Position numbers and translations under genes: made by a program. A DNA stretch of 64,000 nucleotides from Conidiobolus incongruus B7586 (lineage: Eukaryota > Entomophthoromycota > Entomophthoromycetes > Entomophthorales > Conidiobolaceae), in NCBI GenBank assembly GCA_000697335.1, contig JNEM01014771.1:1-64000 (forward strand), read 5' to 3'. Positions 1-11,689 of this stretch are shown piece by piece. Below the pieces are notes generated by a model that had not been told where the DNA came from, made no database searches, and saw nothing but the letters and a program-made list of their open reading frames with translations. Position 1 is the stretch's first letter. Every line of letters begins with the position of its first letter.

Positions 1-1142
1 TAAATTATTAAAAAAATTAATATTATTTTTTTAATATAAAATACTTAAAATAATTAAACTATGAAATATATATGATAAATTATAAATAATTCAAAATAAA
101 TGATATAGAATAATATTAAATCAAAATTCTGGAATTGAATATAAATAAACATAATTTTATTACAAACAATAATTTAGTAGAATTTCATTATATAAAACTA
201 ATTGTTAATAATAAAAATAACCCTTTAATAATATAATGCTATATACTATAAAAAAATAAGATATGAAAATCAAACAATAAAATCAATATTAGAGTTTATC
301 TTAAAATATATTAAGAAAGATATTCTATCGATAGTTATAGTTTTTGATAAGATAATTACCTTAATTATATTTTCAATATAATAAAACAACTTTGTATGTT
401 TAAATAGAGCTCAATAAACTAATATAATCTTCAAACCTTAACTAGATCAAATAACTCTGATATTATTTAAAAATAATATTATTTACCAATAAGATTAAAG
501 CTATAAGTTTAAATAAAATATAAGGTTACTATAAGAAATATTAATATAATTTTATAAAAAAACTTAGTGCTATATTAAATCTGTATCAACCAAAACCAAA
601 ATACTTATAAAAGCAAAAAATCATTATATTAGGTATTGAAAATATAAAAATCTTTTTAAATATTTTTTGATTTTATTCAAGTTATAAGTTTTAATATATA
701 ATTTCAAAATATCAGTTAATAGCTTTAAATATGGTTTATATTATTATAAAACTAATTTTATTATAACTTATTAATAAAATTATAAGTAAAAAATAAATTC
801 ATCAAATATCACTCATATAATTTTATCAATTATTATAGTTTAATTTGCAATAATAGCTAGTATAAAAAGTTTTAGTATATTGATTTAAATAAATAATGAA
901 TTTTGAAAAAATATATTGTTGATTAATAATATAATTAAAATAATATAAAAAATATTTAATAAAGAGTATTATTAATAAATATAGATAATTATTAAAATAA
1001 TAATGATTAATAGAAAATCCGAAGATAAATTAAATTGGAATTTATTAAACAAAATAAAAAGAATATTGAAATTATGAAAAATAGAATAGTAAAAAAAAAA
1101 GAGTGGGATATGACTGAAATATTTAATTAAGTGTAAATTCAA
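1..1142. other. AT-rich intergenic DNA, no gene seen
   Basis: Very AT-rich sequence with stops in all frames, no splice-framed exons and no GC rise. I see no gene or recognisable repeat here. Confidence 0.6.
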
Positions 1143-1216
1143 GATCTCGTGGTGTAGTTGGTTATCACGTCTGTCTAACACACAGACGGTCCTCAGTTCG
1201 AATCTGAGCGAGATCA
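1143..1216 (+). tRNA. tRNA-Val (anticodon AAC)
   Basis: A complete cloverleaf can be folded. The 7-bp acceptor stem GATCTCG (1143-1149) pairs perfectly with CGAGATC (1209-1215), followed by discriminator A1216. The anticodon stem TCTGT/ACAGA encloses the loop CTAACAC, giving anticodon AAC. The T arm is CTCAG/CTGAG around TTCGAAT, which also supplies the B box. There is no intron. CCA is not encoded, as is normal in eukaryotes. Confidence 0.96.
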
Positions 1217-1236
1217 TCCTCTGAACAAATTATTGA

Positions 1237-1243
1237 TTTTTTT
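1237..1243 (+). terminator. Pol III terminator of tRNA-Val
   Basis: A run of seven T begins 20 nt after the last tRNA base and is the first T run of four or more downstream, as expected for RNA polymerase III termination. Confidence 0.7.
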
Positions 1244-1596
1244 CTAATTTTCCTTTTTTGTAATCCATTATTAAATTTCAAATAAATATATGAACTTTAT
1301 ATATATTTATATAATATTATTTATTTAATAATTAATATTTCAGAGATTAATTAATATCATATCAAAATATTTTTATATTCAATTAAATTTTTTGTTTAAT
1401 TATTGTTATATTTTTTGGATATAAGTGATATTATTTAATATTAACTAATACTTACTAAAATATTCAGGAATTTCTTCAATTAAAAATTAAAAATATATAA
1501 TAATATATTTATATAAGGAATAAAAAATAAAATAAAATAGAATTATTGAAAAAGAATTTAAATATATCTGTATTAAAATGTTTATCCTCTAAAATT

Positions 1597-2714
1597 TTAG
1601 ATAGAAAGAGGTTTGGTTTGAAAAATATCTTCGATTTCTTTCAGAATTTCAGGAGTTAATTTGTCAACTGCTTCAAGTGCTTTCAAGTTGTCTTCAAGCT
1701 GATGAACCTTAGTAGCTCCCGTAATAACAGTTGAGACATTAGGTTGCTTAACAACCCAAGCGAGAGCCAGTTGAGCAGGAGAGAAACCTAATTTCTGAGC
1801 AATTGGGATGAATTTACGCATTTTTTCTATTTTGATCTTTCCTTCAGGAGTTTTAAATTTATCAGCCATCATTTTGCCATATCCTTCCTTCTCACTAAAA
1901 CGAGTTCCTTCAGGAATACCATCATTATACTTTCCAGTCAAAATACCAGATGCCAGAGGGCTCCAGGTGGTAGTTCCCAAACCAAAATTTCTGAAAATTG
2001 GAAGATAATCCTTTTCAAGTTTTTGTCTTTCGAATAAATTGTACTCTGGTTGTTCTACAACAGGGCCTTCTAAACCTAATCTCTGGGCAACTGCATGGGC
2101 TTCAGTAATTTGTTGAGCGTCCCAGTTACTTGTACCCCAGTACAAAACTTTTCCTTGATTAATTAATAAATTCAATGCACGAACAATTTCTTCAATTGAT
2201 ATTTCAGAATCAGGAACATGGACAAAGACCAAATCAACGTAATCCAATTGAAGTCGTTTTAAACTGGCATTGAGGCCTTCAATCAAATGCTTCTTGGATA
2301 AACCAGTAGCATTAGGACCCCAACCTCCAGTTCCCCAACCTATCTTAGTAGACACTACAATATCTTCACGCTTGATATTATTATTCTTAATAGCATTAGC
2401 CAAGGCAATTTCAGCATGGCCATTGCCATAACCTTCATCGTTATCAAAGAAATTGATACCATTTTCAAATGCAACTTTAACCAATTGATCAGCCAAACCT
2501 AGAAAAGATAAAGTTAGCTGTTGCTTAATGTTTTATCAAAAAATATTGATTTTACTTTGATTATCATTGGAAATTGATTCAAAAGTTCTAATAAAAATTA
2601 ATTGATTAATAACATATTAAAAAATAATTTTATTATGAATTACCCTGTTCCAAAAGAGAGGTTAGAAACCTTGAAACCAGTGCGGCCTAATCTGCGATAA
2701 GTAATTTTACACAT
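1597..2714 (-). CDS. AKR-1: Kv-beta-type aldo-keto reductase (AKR6), intact
   Basis: A predicted NAD(P)H-dependent aldo-keto reductase of the voltage-gated K+ channel beta-subunit family; the substrate is unknown. Exons on the minus strand are 2644-2714, 2556-2587 and 1597-2498, separated by 56- and 57-nt GT-AG introns, giving 334 residues. The start is the ATG at 2712-2714, opening the KITYRRLGRTG strand. The AKR tetrad is complete: Asp53 and Tyr58 (FFDNDEGY), Lys86 (VVSTKI) and His128 (LVFVHVPD). The C-terminal NADP-binding region ITGATKVHQLEDNL is present. Exon 2 encodes TFESISNDNQ, unlike the LTVGNTVDQ version of AKR-5/6/8, so it groups with AKR-2 and AKR-4. The stop comes five codons early: downstream, in frame, lie NFRG and a second TAA, matching the tail of the paralogues. 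A TATA box lies 72 nt upstream. Confidence 0.9.
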
Positions 2715-2777
2715 GCTCGATATTATTCAGTTATTTGTAATTATTCTTTTTTGTTTTCATCAAGCTGTTCGAATACG

Positions 2778-2786
2778 TTATTTATA
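2778..2786 (-). promoter_or_regulatory. TATA box of AKR-1
   Basis: TATAAATAA on the minus strand lies about 72 nt before the AKR-1 start codon. AKR-4, -5, -6 and -8 have TATA-like motifs at nearly the same distance (69-82 nt), which supports it in spite of the AT-rich background. Confidence 0.5.
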
Positions 2787-3219
2787 CTAATATTCAATAA
2801 AAGATTAATTAATTTATTTTTAGTAATTTAGATTTCCGAATACCATATTTATATTTATATTATTTAAAATTCAATAGAGGAGAAATTTTTTAATAATTGA
2901 GTTAATTATAATCTAATATTTAATCTACATCTATTCAATAACTTGAACATAATCAATTTATCAAACTTATTATTTTCTTGTTTATAAAAAATTGAATTAC
3001 TAATCAATTTTATTAAAAAATTTTTAATCCCTTTTAATCTTTTTTAATTCAATTAAAATTAATTTTAATAAAAAATATAAATTTGTATGTTGCTATTTCT
3101 TTATTATCTACTACTCTTTAAACAAATATTAATCTCACTTAAGATATATATTCAATAAAACTTTTATGACCAGTATATAGTGATTATTAATGCTGATTTA
3201 AAAGTATTATATAATTTTA

Positions 3220-4527
3220 TTACCTTGAATTTGAAATAATAGGAAATTTTTTAATTTCTAATTTTTCAAACATATTATTAGTTTGAAATAAATAAATATA
3301 TACAAAGTTAATAGGAAATTATATATTTTTAATATATATATATATATTAGTTTTTTTGATTAAAAAATTAACTTTTTAAAATTGGTTGTTTAATTTAATT
3401 ATGTTTAAATTAAATAGTGATTATCAAAAGTTTTTTATTTTGGTATTAGTAAAACTTAACCATAAACCCTTTAAAATTATTTAAAATTTACAAGCAACTT
3501 TTAATAATAAAGTATTATCTAAATTAACAATTTATTACTAAGTAAATTACTTTAAAGCTAAAAGAGAAACTATTTAAAACCTGTTAAAATCTAAAAAACT
3601 AACTTTAATTGTTATTTTTTTAATTATAGATAAAGTGAAAAAATATATTAAAAAACACTTTTTTATTTTAGTTAAAGAATTATCTAAGCACTTTAATATT
3701 AGTTTTACAAGTATTTTATATATTTTAAAGTTTAAACTAAAATTAATAAATAAAAATATAAAATAGATACCTTATAATTTAACTAAAGTTTAAAAAAAAG
3801 TTAAAGTAGTTATTATTAAACAAAACTTATTAAAATATTATTAGAAGCTTAAACTTTTATAGTAAATAATTATAATTAATAAATCTTAAATCCCTATATA
3901 TAATCTTTTACTAAAACACAAATCAAAATGTTAGATTAAGTTAAATTAACCTTTTCTATAAATCCCTTTAAATAAACATTTTGTTAATAAACAAATATTA
4001 ATTATTATAATAAATTATAATAGTATATGTTATTCTTATTTAGTTCTTAAAAGAAAATTAATTAATAATAAATTATATATTGTTTTTTTAAATAAAAGTA
4101 TTTTTAATTAGTGTTCTCAATATAATTTAAGAAAACCTATTATTTTATATGATAATTGTAAAATACATAAATCTAAAGCTGTAAAAAACTTTTTAATTAA
4201 AAATAACTAGAAAAAACTACCACATCTAGTATATTCTTTTGATTATAACTTATGTAATTATAATTACTTTAAGCAATTAAAAAACTAGCTTACAAAAAAA
4301 AATTTCTATAGGAAAATTTAATTGGTTTGTAAAACATCAAATTTCAGTCTTTAATAAAAAAAACTGTTTTTTAAGTGTTAGAAGTTTGTTAAAAGTATAG
4401 CAAAAAGTTATTAATAATAAAAAAAACTATTAAATTTATATTATATATTTATTTTTATATATCATATATTTAAATGTTTATTTATTTTTAATTGCAAAAA
4501 ATTCCCATTATTAAAAATACAGAGTAA
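3220..4527 (+). mobile_element. Mariner-like DNA transposon, copy 1, decayed
   Basis: A 1308-bp element flanked by TA (3218-3219 and 4528-4529). Its inverted ends read TTACCTTGAATTTGAAATAA and, on the other strand, TTACTCTGTATTTTTAATAA, each followed by a GGAA-T-rich block. The plus strand holds a broken transposase of about 340 codons (about 3400-4440). Its C-terminal half shows a mariner-like block: ILYDNCKIHKSKAVKN, then YSFDYNLCNYNYF, the expected spacing of the second and third catalytic acidic residues. There are many in-frame TAA/TAG codons, several at positions where Gln is likely. An (AT)n run sits near the 5' end, as in the copies at 44.2 and 56.0 kb. Confidence 0.85.
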
Positions 4528-4529
4528 TA

Positions 4530-6418
4530 ACATTTATATAAATCTAATTTTGCAAAAATTTAAATTAATATTAAAACCTGAGAAAAAATATACTATATCA
4601 TGCTATATTTAAAAAGAATTTCACCAATACTGAATAGTCTTTTAATTTACTAATCAGTTCAATTTTGTAATTTTTCAGTAATTTTTTTTAGAATTTTCAT
4701 ATATTTTCACATATTAACATAAAAACAGATTCTTTAATATATATGACATTATGTAATAAATAATGATTCATGTTATTATACAGTTAATTTATATCTAGTA
4801 TATTTGAAAATTATGTTTTATTATAATGTATGTTCAGGCCTTAATATTAATAGTGAAGATTTGATTTTATTAATTCATTTTCTTCCTTTTTCAAAATAAT
4901 CTTTAATATAATATATTACTGACCACAGCCTGAGATAGAATAATGATATATTTTTAGTTTGATATTATTCATATTGCATAAACAAATTTCAAATAATCAT
5001 CCTATATCGAAATAATTATATAATTTCATTGATATATTAAACTATTAATAATATAAATGTAAAACTGAAAGAATAAGCTACATAAAGCTGTTTAACTTTT
5101 TATTATTTTAGGTAAATTGATAAAATAAAACTTGATTGAAATAGGAAATATTAATATTGCCATTTATTGAATATATTAAAATTTCCCATGATATTAATTA
5201 TCCTAATTTGTTTCAAATTATCAAATAGTTAGCGAAGCTGAAGATTCCGAAAGAATAACTTTGTGAATTCATAACTCAACAGCTATTCTTTAAATATGTA
5301 GGCATTAGATACACTATTTTCTAGCATTTAATGAAATAAAGATATCGAATTATATAAACCTATATATTCTAATCTATTCCCAAATTATTAAAAATATTTA
5401 ATTTAATTATCCTTTTCATAAATTTTACAAAAACTGGTTTATTATTCAGAAACTTCCTGATAAGTTATTACACAAGAATTACTAAATAGTGTAGTACAAA
5501 TATTATAATTATATTAAATGAATGTTTCTAAAAAGATTTTAACAAACGAATTTTATAATATTTAAAAATTTTATTATTATATTTATAATCTTAATGTTAT
5601 TTTTATTGTATAATAAATTGAAATTTTATTTTAAAATCAATTAAATAATTTAAACCTGGTGTCTCTTTAAAACAATTCATTATATCCTCTGAAACAAAAC
5701 CTAAGTACTTAATAATACATATCAAATAACAATGGCCAAAAATTCCAAAGCTCTGTGTTTATATTATGAATAGTACTGATAATCATTTTTAAGTATTAAT
5801 GCATATTTTAGAATTAATTGCACTCGAGTTTTAGTGTATCTTTATACCAATAAAAGGTGAATTATTTCTTTAATTCTGCTTAATAATATTAAAAACTTTA
5901 AATTGATTACAAAGAGAGTAATTATGTTATAATAAAGTCGATATAATAAATTTTTAATGAAAATAAATATTATCATTAATTAGTCATCAAAATAGATGAT
6001 TTTTTAAAGAAAATATATTAATTATTAAGCATTGGATGGATATGAATTACTATACAAAAGGTGATTACCCTTATTAAAATGATTTTTTAATTCAAATTAA
6101 AAAAATTGAGGTAATTGAAGATAATAATTATAATATGAATTAATTATACAATAGTATGGATACCTAAAAATGAAGATTTTTTGCTTCTATCCTGTTCAAT
6201 AAATGGTGGAATGATTTATAGAATTATAAAAAATAAAATAATTCTAAAAATAATCTTATTAAAATTTAATTTCTGTTCAAATATTCAAGTTTATGAACTG
6301 AATTATGAATGAAAAGAATAATTAAACACTATATTTATAATGTTTTGAGTTATTATTGCAAATATGTCATCTTAACTTATTGGCATCAGCTTATAAAAAT
6401 ATTGTAGAATAGCACACT
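4530..6418. other. Intergenic, nothing recognised
   Basis: AT-rich sequence between mariner copy 1 and AKR-2. No reading frame or splice structure, and no similarity to the repeat families seen elsewhere in the window. Confidence 0.5.
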
Positions 6419-7382
6419 TTATCCTCTCTAATTTGGAGCTGGAGTGGGCGTAGTTTAGAAGATAACTTCTATTTTTTGCAGAATTTCGGGTGTCAACTTC
6501 TCAATAGCATCAAGAGCTTTCAAATTGTCTTCAAGTTGATGTACCTTAGTAACTCCAGTAATGACGGTTGAGACATTAGGTTGTTTAACAACCTAAGCGA
6601 GAGCCAGCTGAGCAGATGTGAAACCTAATTTCTCAGCAATAAGCATGAATTTGCCTACCTTTTCAAGTTTAATCTTTCCTTCAGGGGTATTGTATCTGTC
6701 AGCTATCAATTTACCGTATCCCTCCTTGGCACTTAAACGTGACCCTTCAGGAACACTATTGTTATACTTTCCTGTTAAACCACCAGATGCAAGTGGACTC
6801 CAAATAGTAGTTCCTAATCCAAAGTTTTCGAAAAGAAGATAATCCTTGTCAATCTTTTCTCTTTGAAATAAATTGTATTCTGGTTGTTCAGCAACAGGTC
6901 CTTCTAAGCCTAATCTCTGAGAAACTGCATGAGCTTCAGTGATCTGTTGAGCACTCCATTCATTAGTACCTCAAAAGATAGTATTCGGGTCCCATTCTCC
7001 AGTACCGAAGAAAATCTGGGTAGATATCACAGTATCTTCAAGCTTGATATTATTATTCTTAATAGCATTACTCAAGGAAATTTTGGCTTGGCCTCGACCA
7101 TAACCATCAGTATTATCGAAGTAATTGATACCATTTTCAAAAGTGACTTTAACCAATTGATCAGCCAGAGCTAGAAATGATAAAATTAGATATTATTCAA
7201 TATTTATTGATTTTGGATCATTTACCTTTATCATCACCTAGGGTAGGTTCAAAAGATCTATAAAAAATTAATTAGTTAATAAAATACTAAAGGTCAATTT
7301 CAAAATGAATTATCCTGCACCAAATGAGAACAAAGAGCTTAAGGCCAGTACGACCTAATCTGTAATATGTAATTTTAGACAT
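6419..7382 (-). pseudogene. AKR-2: aldo-keto reductase pseudogene
   Basis: Decayed paralogue of AKR-1. The ATG (7380-7382) and the KITYYRLGRTGLK start are readable. The exon 1 donor is GGATAATTC instead of GGTAATTC, and exon 1 is frameshifted near its end. Exon 2 (SFEPTLGDDK) belongs to the AKR-1 type. Exon 3 opens with FENGINYFDNTDGYGRGQ, but the catalytic Lys is Gln (VISTQIFF). About 190 nt are missing after GEWDPN (near 6975-6985), removing the GLSKKHLIEG to NQGK block with the catalytic His; the junction runs into a TGA. After the gap, NEWSAQQITEAHAV through the C-terminal end is recognisable with further stops. The family's terminal RG and TAA lie at 6419-6427. Confidence 0.88.
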
Positions 7383-7473
7383 GCTTGATATTATTCAATT
7401 ATTTTTAGTTATTTTTTTTTGCTTCAATTAACCAATATCAAAATGAATATTTATATTAAAATTGATTAATGAT

Positions 7474-7764
7474 GGGGAATAATCATGTCCATCACTCAAG
7501 GGACTCCGATTACCACACTGATTCATGAAGTCACATTGGAGGTACTTCATTTCATGAATTGGTTGAACTTATCACTTAATAAACTCATCATTCCAAAAGT
7601 ATCCAGTCTCTAAGTTTTTCTTGTAACACTCTCAAAAGTATTGAGTCGTGTCGTGCGTGAGATATTTACCTTATTCGCAGTAAGCCATTTTCACCTAATT
7701 TGGTGAACCCCATTAATTTCCCATAATTTTGTGATAACCTATTATTTACCACTGGCGATTCCCC
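7474..7764. ncRNA. Candidate structured non-coding RNA, unassigned
   Basis: A block far richer in G+C than the DNA around it (extending to about 7810) with no convincing reading frame; the longest Met-initiated frame seen here is about 41 codons. Its ends pair: GGGGAAT (7474-7480) with ATTCCCC (7758-7764), with a second inner pairing ATCAC (7491-7495)/GTGAT (7731-7735). Local hairpins include ATTCATGAAGT with ACTTCATTTCATGAAT (7521-7559), TTCACC/GGTGAA (7690-7706) and GTGATAA/TTACCAC (7731-7752). Read on the minus strand, short strings CAGTGGTAA and TGGGAAATT recall, from memory, yeast RNase P RNA, but P3 would be too short and I could not build P4. Strand and identity are open; an unrecognised decayed gene is the alternative. 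Confidence 0.4.
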
Positions 7765-7810
7765 GTTTAAGCTCTTAAAATCTCTTTCCTCCAGCGGTTA
7801 CGGCCTTCAT

Positions 7811-9011
7811 TAATATAAAAATAAATTTGTAATTTCAAACTCCCAAATCTTTAAGGTTAAAATTTACATGTTGAATTTTATATTAAATACATATTTGAAA
7901 CAACTATAATAATATAGTAATTTCAAAATAAATCTTTGTTTTTATCAATATTATGTATAATCTTGCATTATTTTTTTCATTAGTAATTAACTCTATATTC
8001 ATTTATAATTGATTTGTTTCTACAATATTTAGATTTCAAGGATATTGCTATGTTTCTGTAGAAATCAGCAAATATATATTAATTAAGTATTCCAGTCAAG
8101 AAGTTTGAATTTTTAATATAATAATAAATTAATACTTAAATAGATTAAATATAATTTTTTTGGCATATTGATTTAATGATGTATTAATGTCAATATTCAT
8201 CCTATAATCTGAATATTAATTATGAAATTAATTAGTAACTTATATTCATAAATTTTTATCAAATTATAATAATTAGTTAATCTATTTAAACCTAATACAG
8301 CCATTTACTCAAGTTCAACGGATTTTACTATATTCAATATAAAATTTAAATGATAAATTATTTGAGTAAATTTTATTTTATTAACAATTTACTATACTTT
8401 AAAACAATTAATTTCATACCAATAAAAATATATTTAAATTTATTACAATTGAATTAAAAAATAATTTAATAATAATAAATTAATAGAATAATATTAAAAA
8501 AATTATAATTGAATTGCAGAATAATGTTTATAACACGTGTAATTTTTACTAAATTTAGTTAATTTACATTTAAAATGAATAAAATATTAAAAAAAATTAA
8601 TAAATTTTTTTAAAATTAGATTTGAACTAATTTCCACTCCTGAAGTATCAATTAAAATTAATTCAGATAATTTCCCCAGATTTTCAATTTTAATCTCTAA
8701 TATTATCGAGTATTTTGAGGACATTATATTAGGATGAATTCATTCATTGGTGAAGGAGAGAATTTGGGATAATAAAGTATTATGAAATATATCAAATTGG
8801 GAGAATTTTCTAAATTGGTTAATTTATTGTATGCAATCTCTTTGGTTTGTTTTTTTATCACGTTGAATACAGGATAATTATTGGAGAATTAAATCTTTTG
8901 AATTGCTTATAAATACTATGTAATTAATTGAATATTTTCAAAATTTTTATATTTAATTTAAATTTTTTATATTAATAAATTTATAAATATTTTATAATTC
9001 ATAATTTTTTA
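7811..9011. other. AT-rich intergenic DNA upstream of the Chs7-like gene
   Basis: No gene or known repeat seen. It must contain the promoter of the gene starting at 9012, but I cannot single out a motif against this composition. Confidence 0.5.
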
Positions 9012-10245
9012 ATGGAGTACGGTCATTTTGAACATATTTGTAGTAGAACAAGTTTTACAGCTTGTAATTTATTTCCTCCTGTTACATACCCTCAATGTAT
9101 TGTAAAACCTATAGGCTATATTCCAAATTTGGGTAATTAAACTTCATTATATTATCATTGAAAAAATTGTATCAATTTTGTATCTAGGCAATACGCTAGC
9201 AATATGTTTAGTAATCACAGGAGTAGTATTAATTTTACTCAATATTTGAATTAAAAAAGCTGCAGTGGGTAAATATCAATATCATTTTTTTCATTAATCA
9301 ATCATTGATCACTAGTTAATATTTAGGCAAGAGAGAAATGTTAATATTATATAGTTTTTATTTAATCAATTTATTCTTGGAAATATTTTCACTTGGTCAA
9401 GTTTTTTCACCTGGATCTTGGCTATTATATGTAATTTATTTTATTAATAACAATTTAAAGTTTTTATTGAATACCTAATTTGAATAATTAGAGTGTTTCA
9501 GGCTTTCATTTAGCTTGGGAATGGTGCTTTGAATGGATAATATTATTAAATTGTCTAATAGGTAATCAATGTACATATCAAGTTTATTTCAATTTTTTAA
9601 TATATTAAATTTTATATATTAGGATATCAATTAATATCTGATGGCTCAAATACATCAATTATGGTAATTAATAATTCAACAAAATTTATTCACTGAATAT
9701 TAATTTCAATATTAGGGAATACTAATTAGTAGTTTAATAATGCTAATACCTTTCAGTTATTTTAATATATCATCAGCTGTATCGTTTTCAAAATTATCAC
9801 CTAAACCCACAGAATTAATTAATTTTAATTTATATGCTTTATTTTGGATTTGGCCCAATTTATTTTTAATTGCTAGCTTTTTAGCTCAATTCTGTCTCGT
9901 TTTAAGTTCTCTCTCTGTTAGAAAACCTTTAAGTAATAGAAGTATATTACTATTTATTTTATAATACTTATTAACTTATTATTTAGTATTTTTGGTTATG
10001 AGTGGATTAAGTATCATAGTTGGGTTTTTAATTAGATATTATGCCAATTTATCAATTTGTCAAGGTACTCATAGAATCTTGGATGGTCAAATTTTTCAAA
10101 CCATATTTAATGGTTTAGCAGCATATTTATTCTTCAAATTTTGGACTGATATTACAGAAGGTAATTTATTATTGATTTTATTTTTATAAGTTTTTATCTT
10201 ATATTATATTTAGATGACTGGGATGATTTACATTTAACTGTATAA
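9012..10245 (+). CDS. CHS7: Chs7-like chitin synthase export chaperone, one in-frame TGA
   Basis: Family of ER membrane chaperones that let chitin synthase leave the ER; known only from fungi. Exons: 9012-9132, 9188-9268, 9327-9430, 9492-9561, 9623-9663, 9716-9932, 9987-10160, 10214-10245, with seven introns of 52-61 nt, 279 codons plus stop. Family landmarks in order: FEHICSRTSFTACNLFPPV, PKxIG-like KPIGYIPNLGN, KKAAVGKREM, FHLAWEW, LIGYQLISDG, THRILDGQIF, AYLFFKFWTDIT, with about seven hydrophobic segments. A TAA at 9962-9964 falls inside a 54-nt intron (9933-9986) whose removal restores the family's spacing. One TGA (9247-9249) remains in exon 2, before IKKAAVG, where Trp is plausible. All other frames and splice sites hold, so it is freshly broken, read through, or an assembly error. 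Confidence 0.8.
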
Positions 10246-10597
10246 AAATTCACTATAAAAAGAGTGAAAATATAATTTAATGTCAATACAATATAATTAT
10301 TTTAATATTGAGAAATTAAATAATCAAATTTTAAATAAATAAAAATATCAAAAATAATATAAATTTTAAAAATAACTGAAATTTGTTGAAATTGTGAATA
10401 ATTAGCACTTATAATGATAATTTTCATCAAAATAAGTCACAAATATTTCAATTTCGATATCATATTTTGTCATTTAAAAATAATAATACGGAATATAAAT
10501 TAAACTGAAATATTCATATTATAAAATATTAGAAATTAAGAGATTTAATTCAATCAAAATATGATAATAGGATAATAAAATATATTCAAAATAATTA
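10246..10597. other. Convergent intergenic spacer
   Basis: AT-rich 3'-to-3' spacer between the Chs7-like gene and the proteasome gene. Nothing else seen. Confidence 0.5.
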
Positions 10598-11689
10598 TTA
10601 TGCTTGAGTAGTTGAGGATGAAGGAATACCGCGCTTTCTTTCAGCTTCCCTTTCTTTTTCTTGTTCAATCTCTTGAACAATGGCTTCAACTTGTTCCAAT
10701 TCCAAGAGCTAAATAAAAATTAGTTATATTAAGATATTATGATAGTAGATATATCCCATTACTTGATATGGTTCTCCTTGGGTAATAACAACAATATCAA
10801 TATTTTTAGCACCAGTTTGGACAACCTAATAAAACAAAATTAATCAAATTTATTAAAAATATGAATAATGTTAAAATATACTTCTAAGAGAGCTTTAACA
10901 GCAAGTTGAACAGTCTCGTCCTTATTCATATCTTCCTTATAATTCTTTTCTAAAAATTCTCTTACAGTTTTAGAGCTTCTGCCGATAGCATTAGCCTACA
11001 AAGCAAAATAAAAAATGAATTTATACTGATGATAGAAAATATTATTTGTTGGCTTACCTTCCATGCTGAATAAATACCAGAAGGATCTGTTTGAAAGAGA
11101 CGAGGAATTTTCCCATTATCAAAACCTACTATTAAAGTAGATACACCAAAAGGTCTTACACCTCCTGACTGAGTATATTTCTAGTTTCAAAATATATTAT
11201 TAAATGTGGGAATTGAACACAATGGTATTCTTACTTGTTGAACACCAGCAATATATCTGGAAATATATTCAACAGTAACGGGATCTTCAACTGTAAGGCG
11301 ATGACTTTGACATTCTACTCTGGCCTTATCAATTAATACACGAGCATCAGCAGTCAATCCTAATATCAAGAATTAAAAATTGAAAAAAAAAATAAAAAAA
11401 TAATTTTACCAGCAAAAGCGAGACAAACATGTTCGTCCAATTGATTAATTTTTCTAACAGTACGAGGGTCTTGTAACTTTAAGACATTTTTCTTTTCCAC
11501 GCCCAATACAACGGTATCTTTACCACGTACACCAACCTAAATATGAATTTAATAAATATTATAAATATGATATTTTACTTTATATACAGCGCAATTTCCT
11601 CTATTAACAGCTTCTAAAGCATATTCAACTTGGAATAAGTGACCGTCGGGGGAGAAAACGGTTAAAGCACGATCATAACCTCCAGACAT
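10598..11689 (-). CDS. PRE6: 20S proteasome subunit alpha-4 (PSMA7/Pre6 type)
   Basis: A structural subunit of the outer alpha ring of the 20S proteasome. Seven exons on the minus strand: 11588-11689, 11410-11536, 11235-11359, 11058-11180, 10882-10995, 10763-10825, 10598-10708; introns are 50-62 nt; 254 residues. It starts [20 protein letters not shown], which contains the alpha-subunit N-terminal signature (YDRAxTVFSPxG) that gates the channel, followed by [14 protein letters not shown]. Typical alpha-4 blocks follow: [60 protein letters not shown] and [10 protein letters not shown]. The tail is charged and helical ([16 protein letters not shown]), as in alpha-4 proteins. The ring-forming alpha subunits lack catalytic Thr, and none is expected here. 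All frames are open; no sign of decay. Confidence 0.96.

Noticed and set aside
1808-2008. Plus-strand frame opposite AKR-1, and similar antisense frames opposite AKR-4, -5, -6 and -8
   Set aside because: Recurring antisense frames in the same part of each paralogue are shadows of conserved codons; no independent support.
3400-4440. Reassigned genetic code (TAA/TAG as Gln), suggested by transposon frames
   Set aside because: Intact host genes use CAA/CAG for Gln and TAA as a real stop at family-consistent ends (proteasome, RRP36, AKR-5/6/8). The stops in repeats fit transition decay.
7489-7614. A 41-codon frame in the GC-rich block
   Set aside because: Short, with no domain, no splice-compatible extension, and located within a self-pairing segment; an RNA or relic explanation is preferred.
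7661-7760. Plus-strand reading as U1 snRNA (ATATTTACCT with a later AATTTTGTG Sm-like site)
   Set aside because: Only about 60 nt lie between the two motifs, leaving no room for U1 stem-loops, and the U1-70K and U1A loop sequences are absent.
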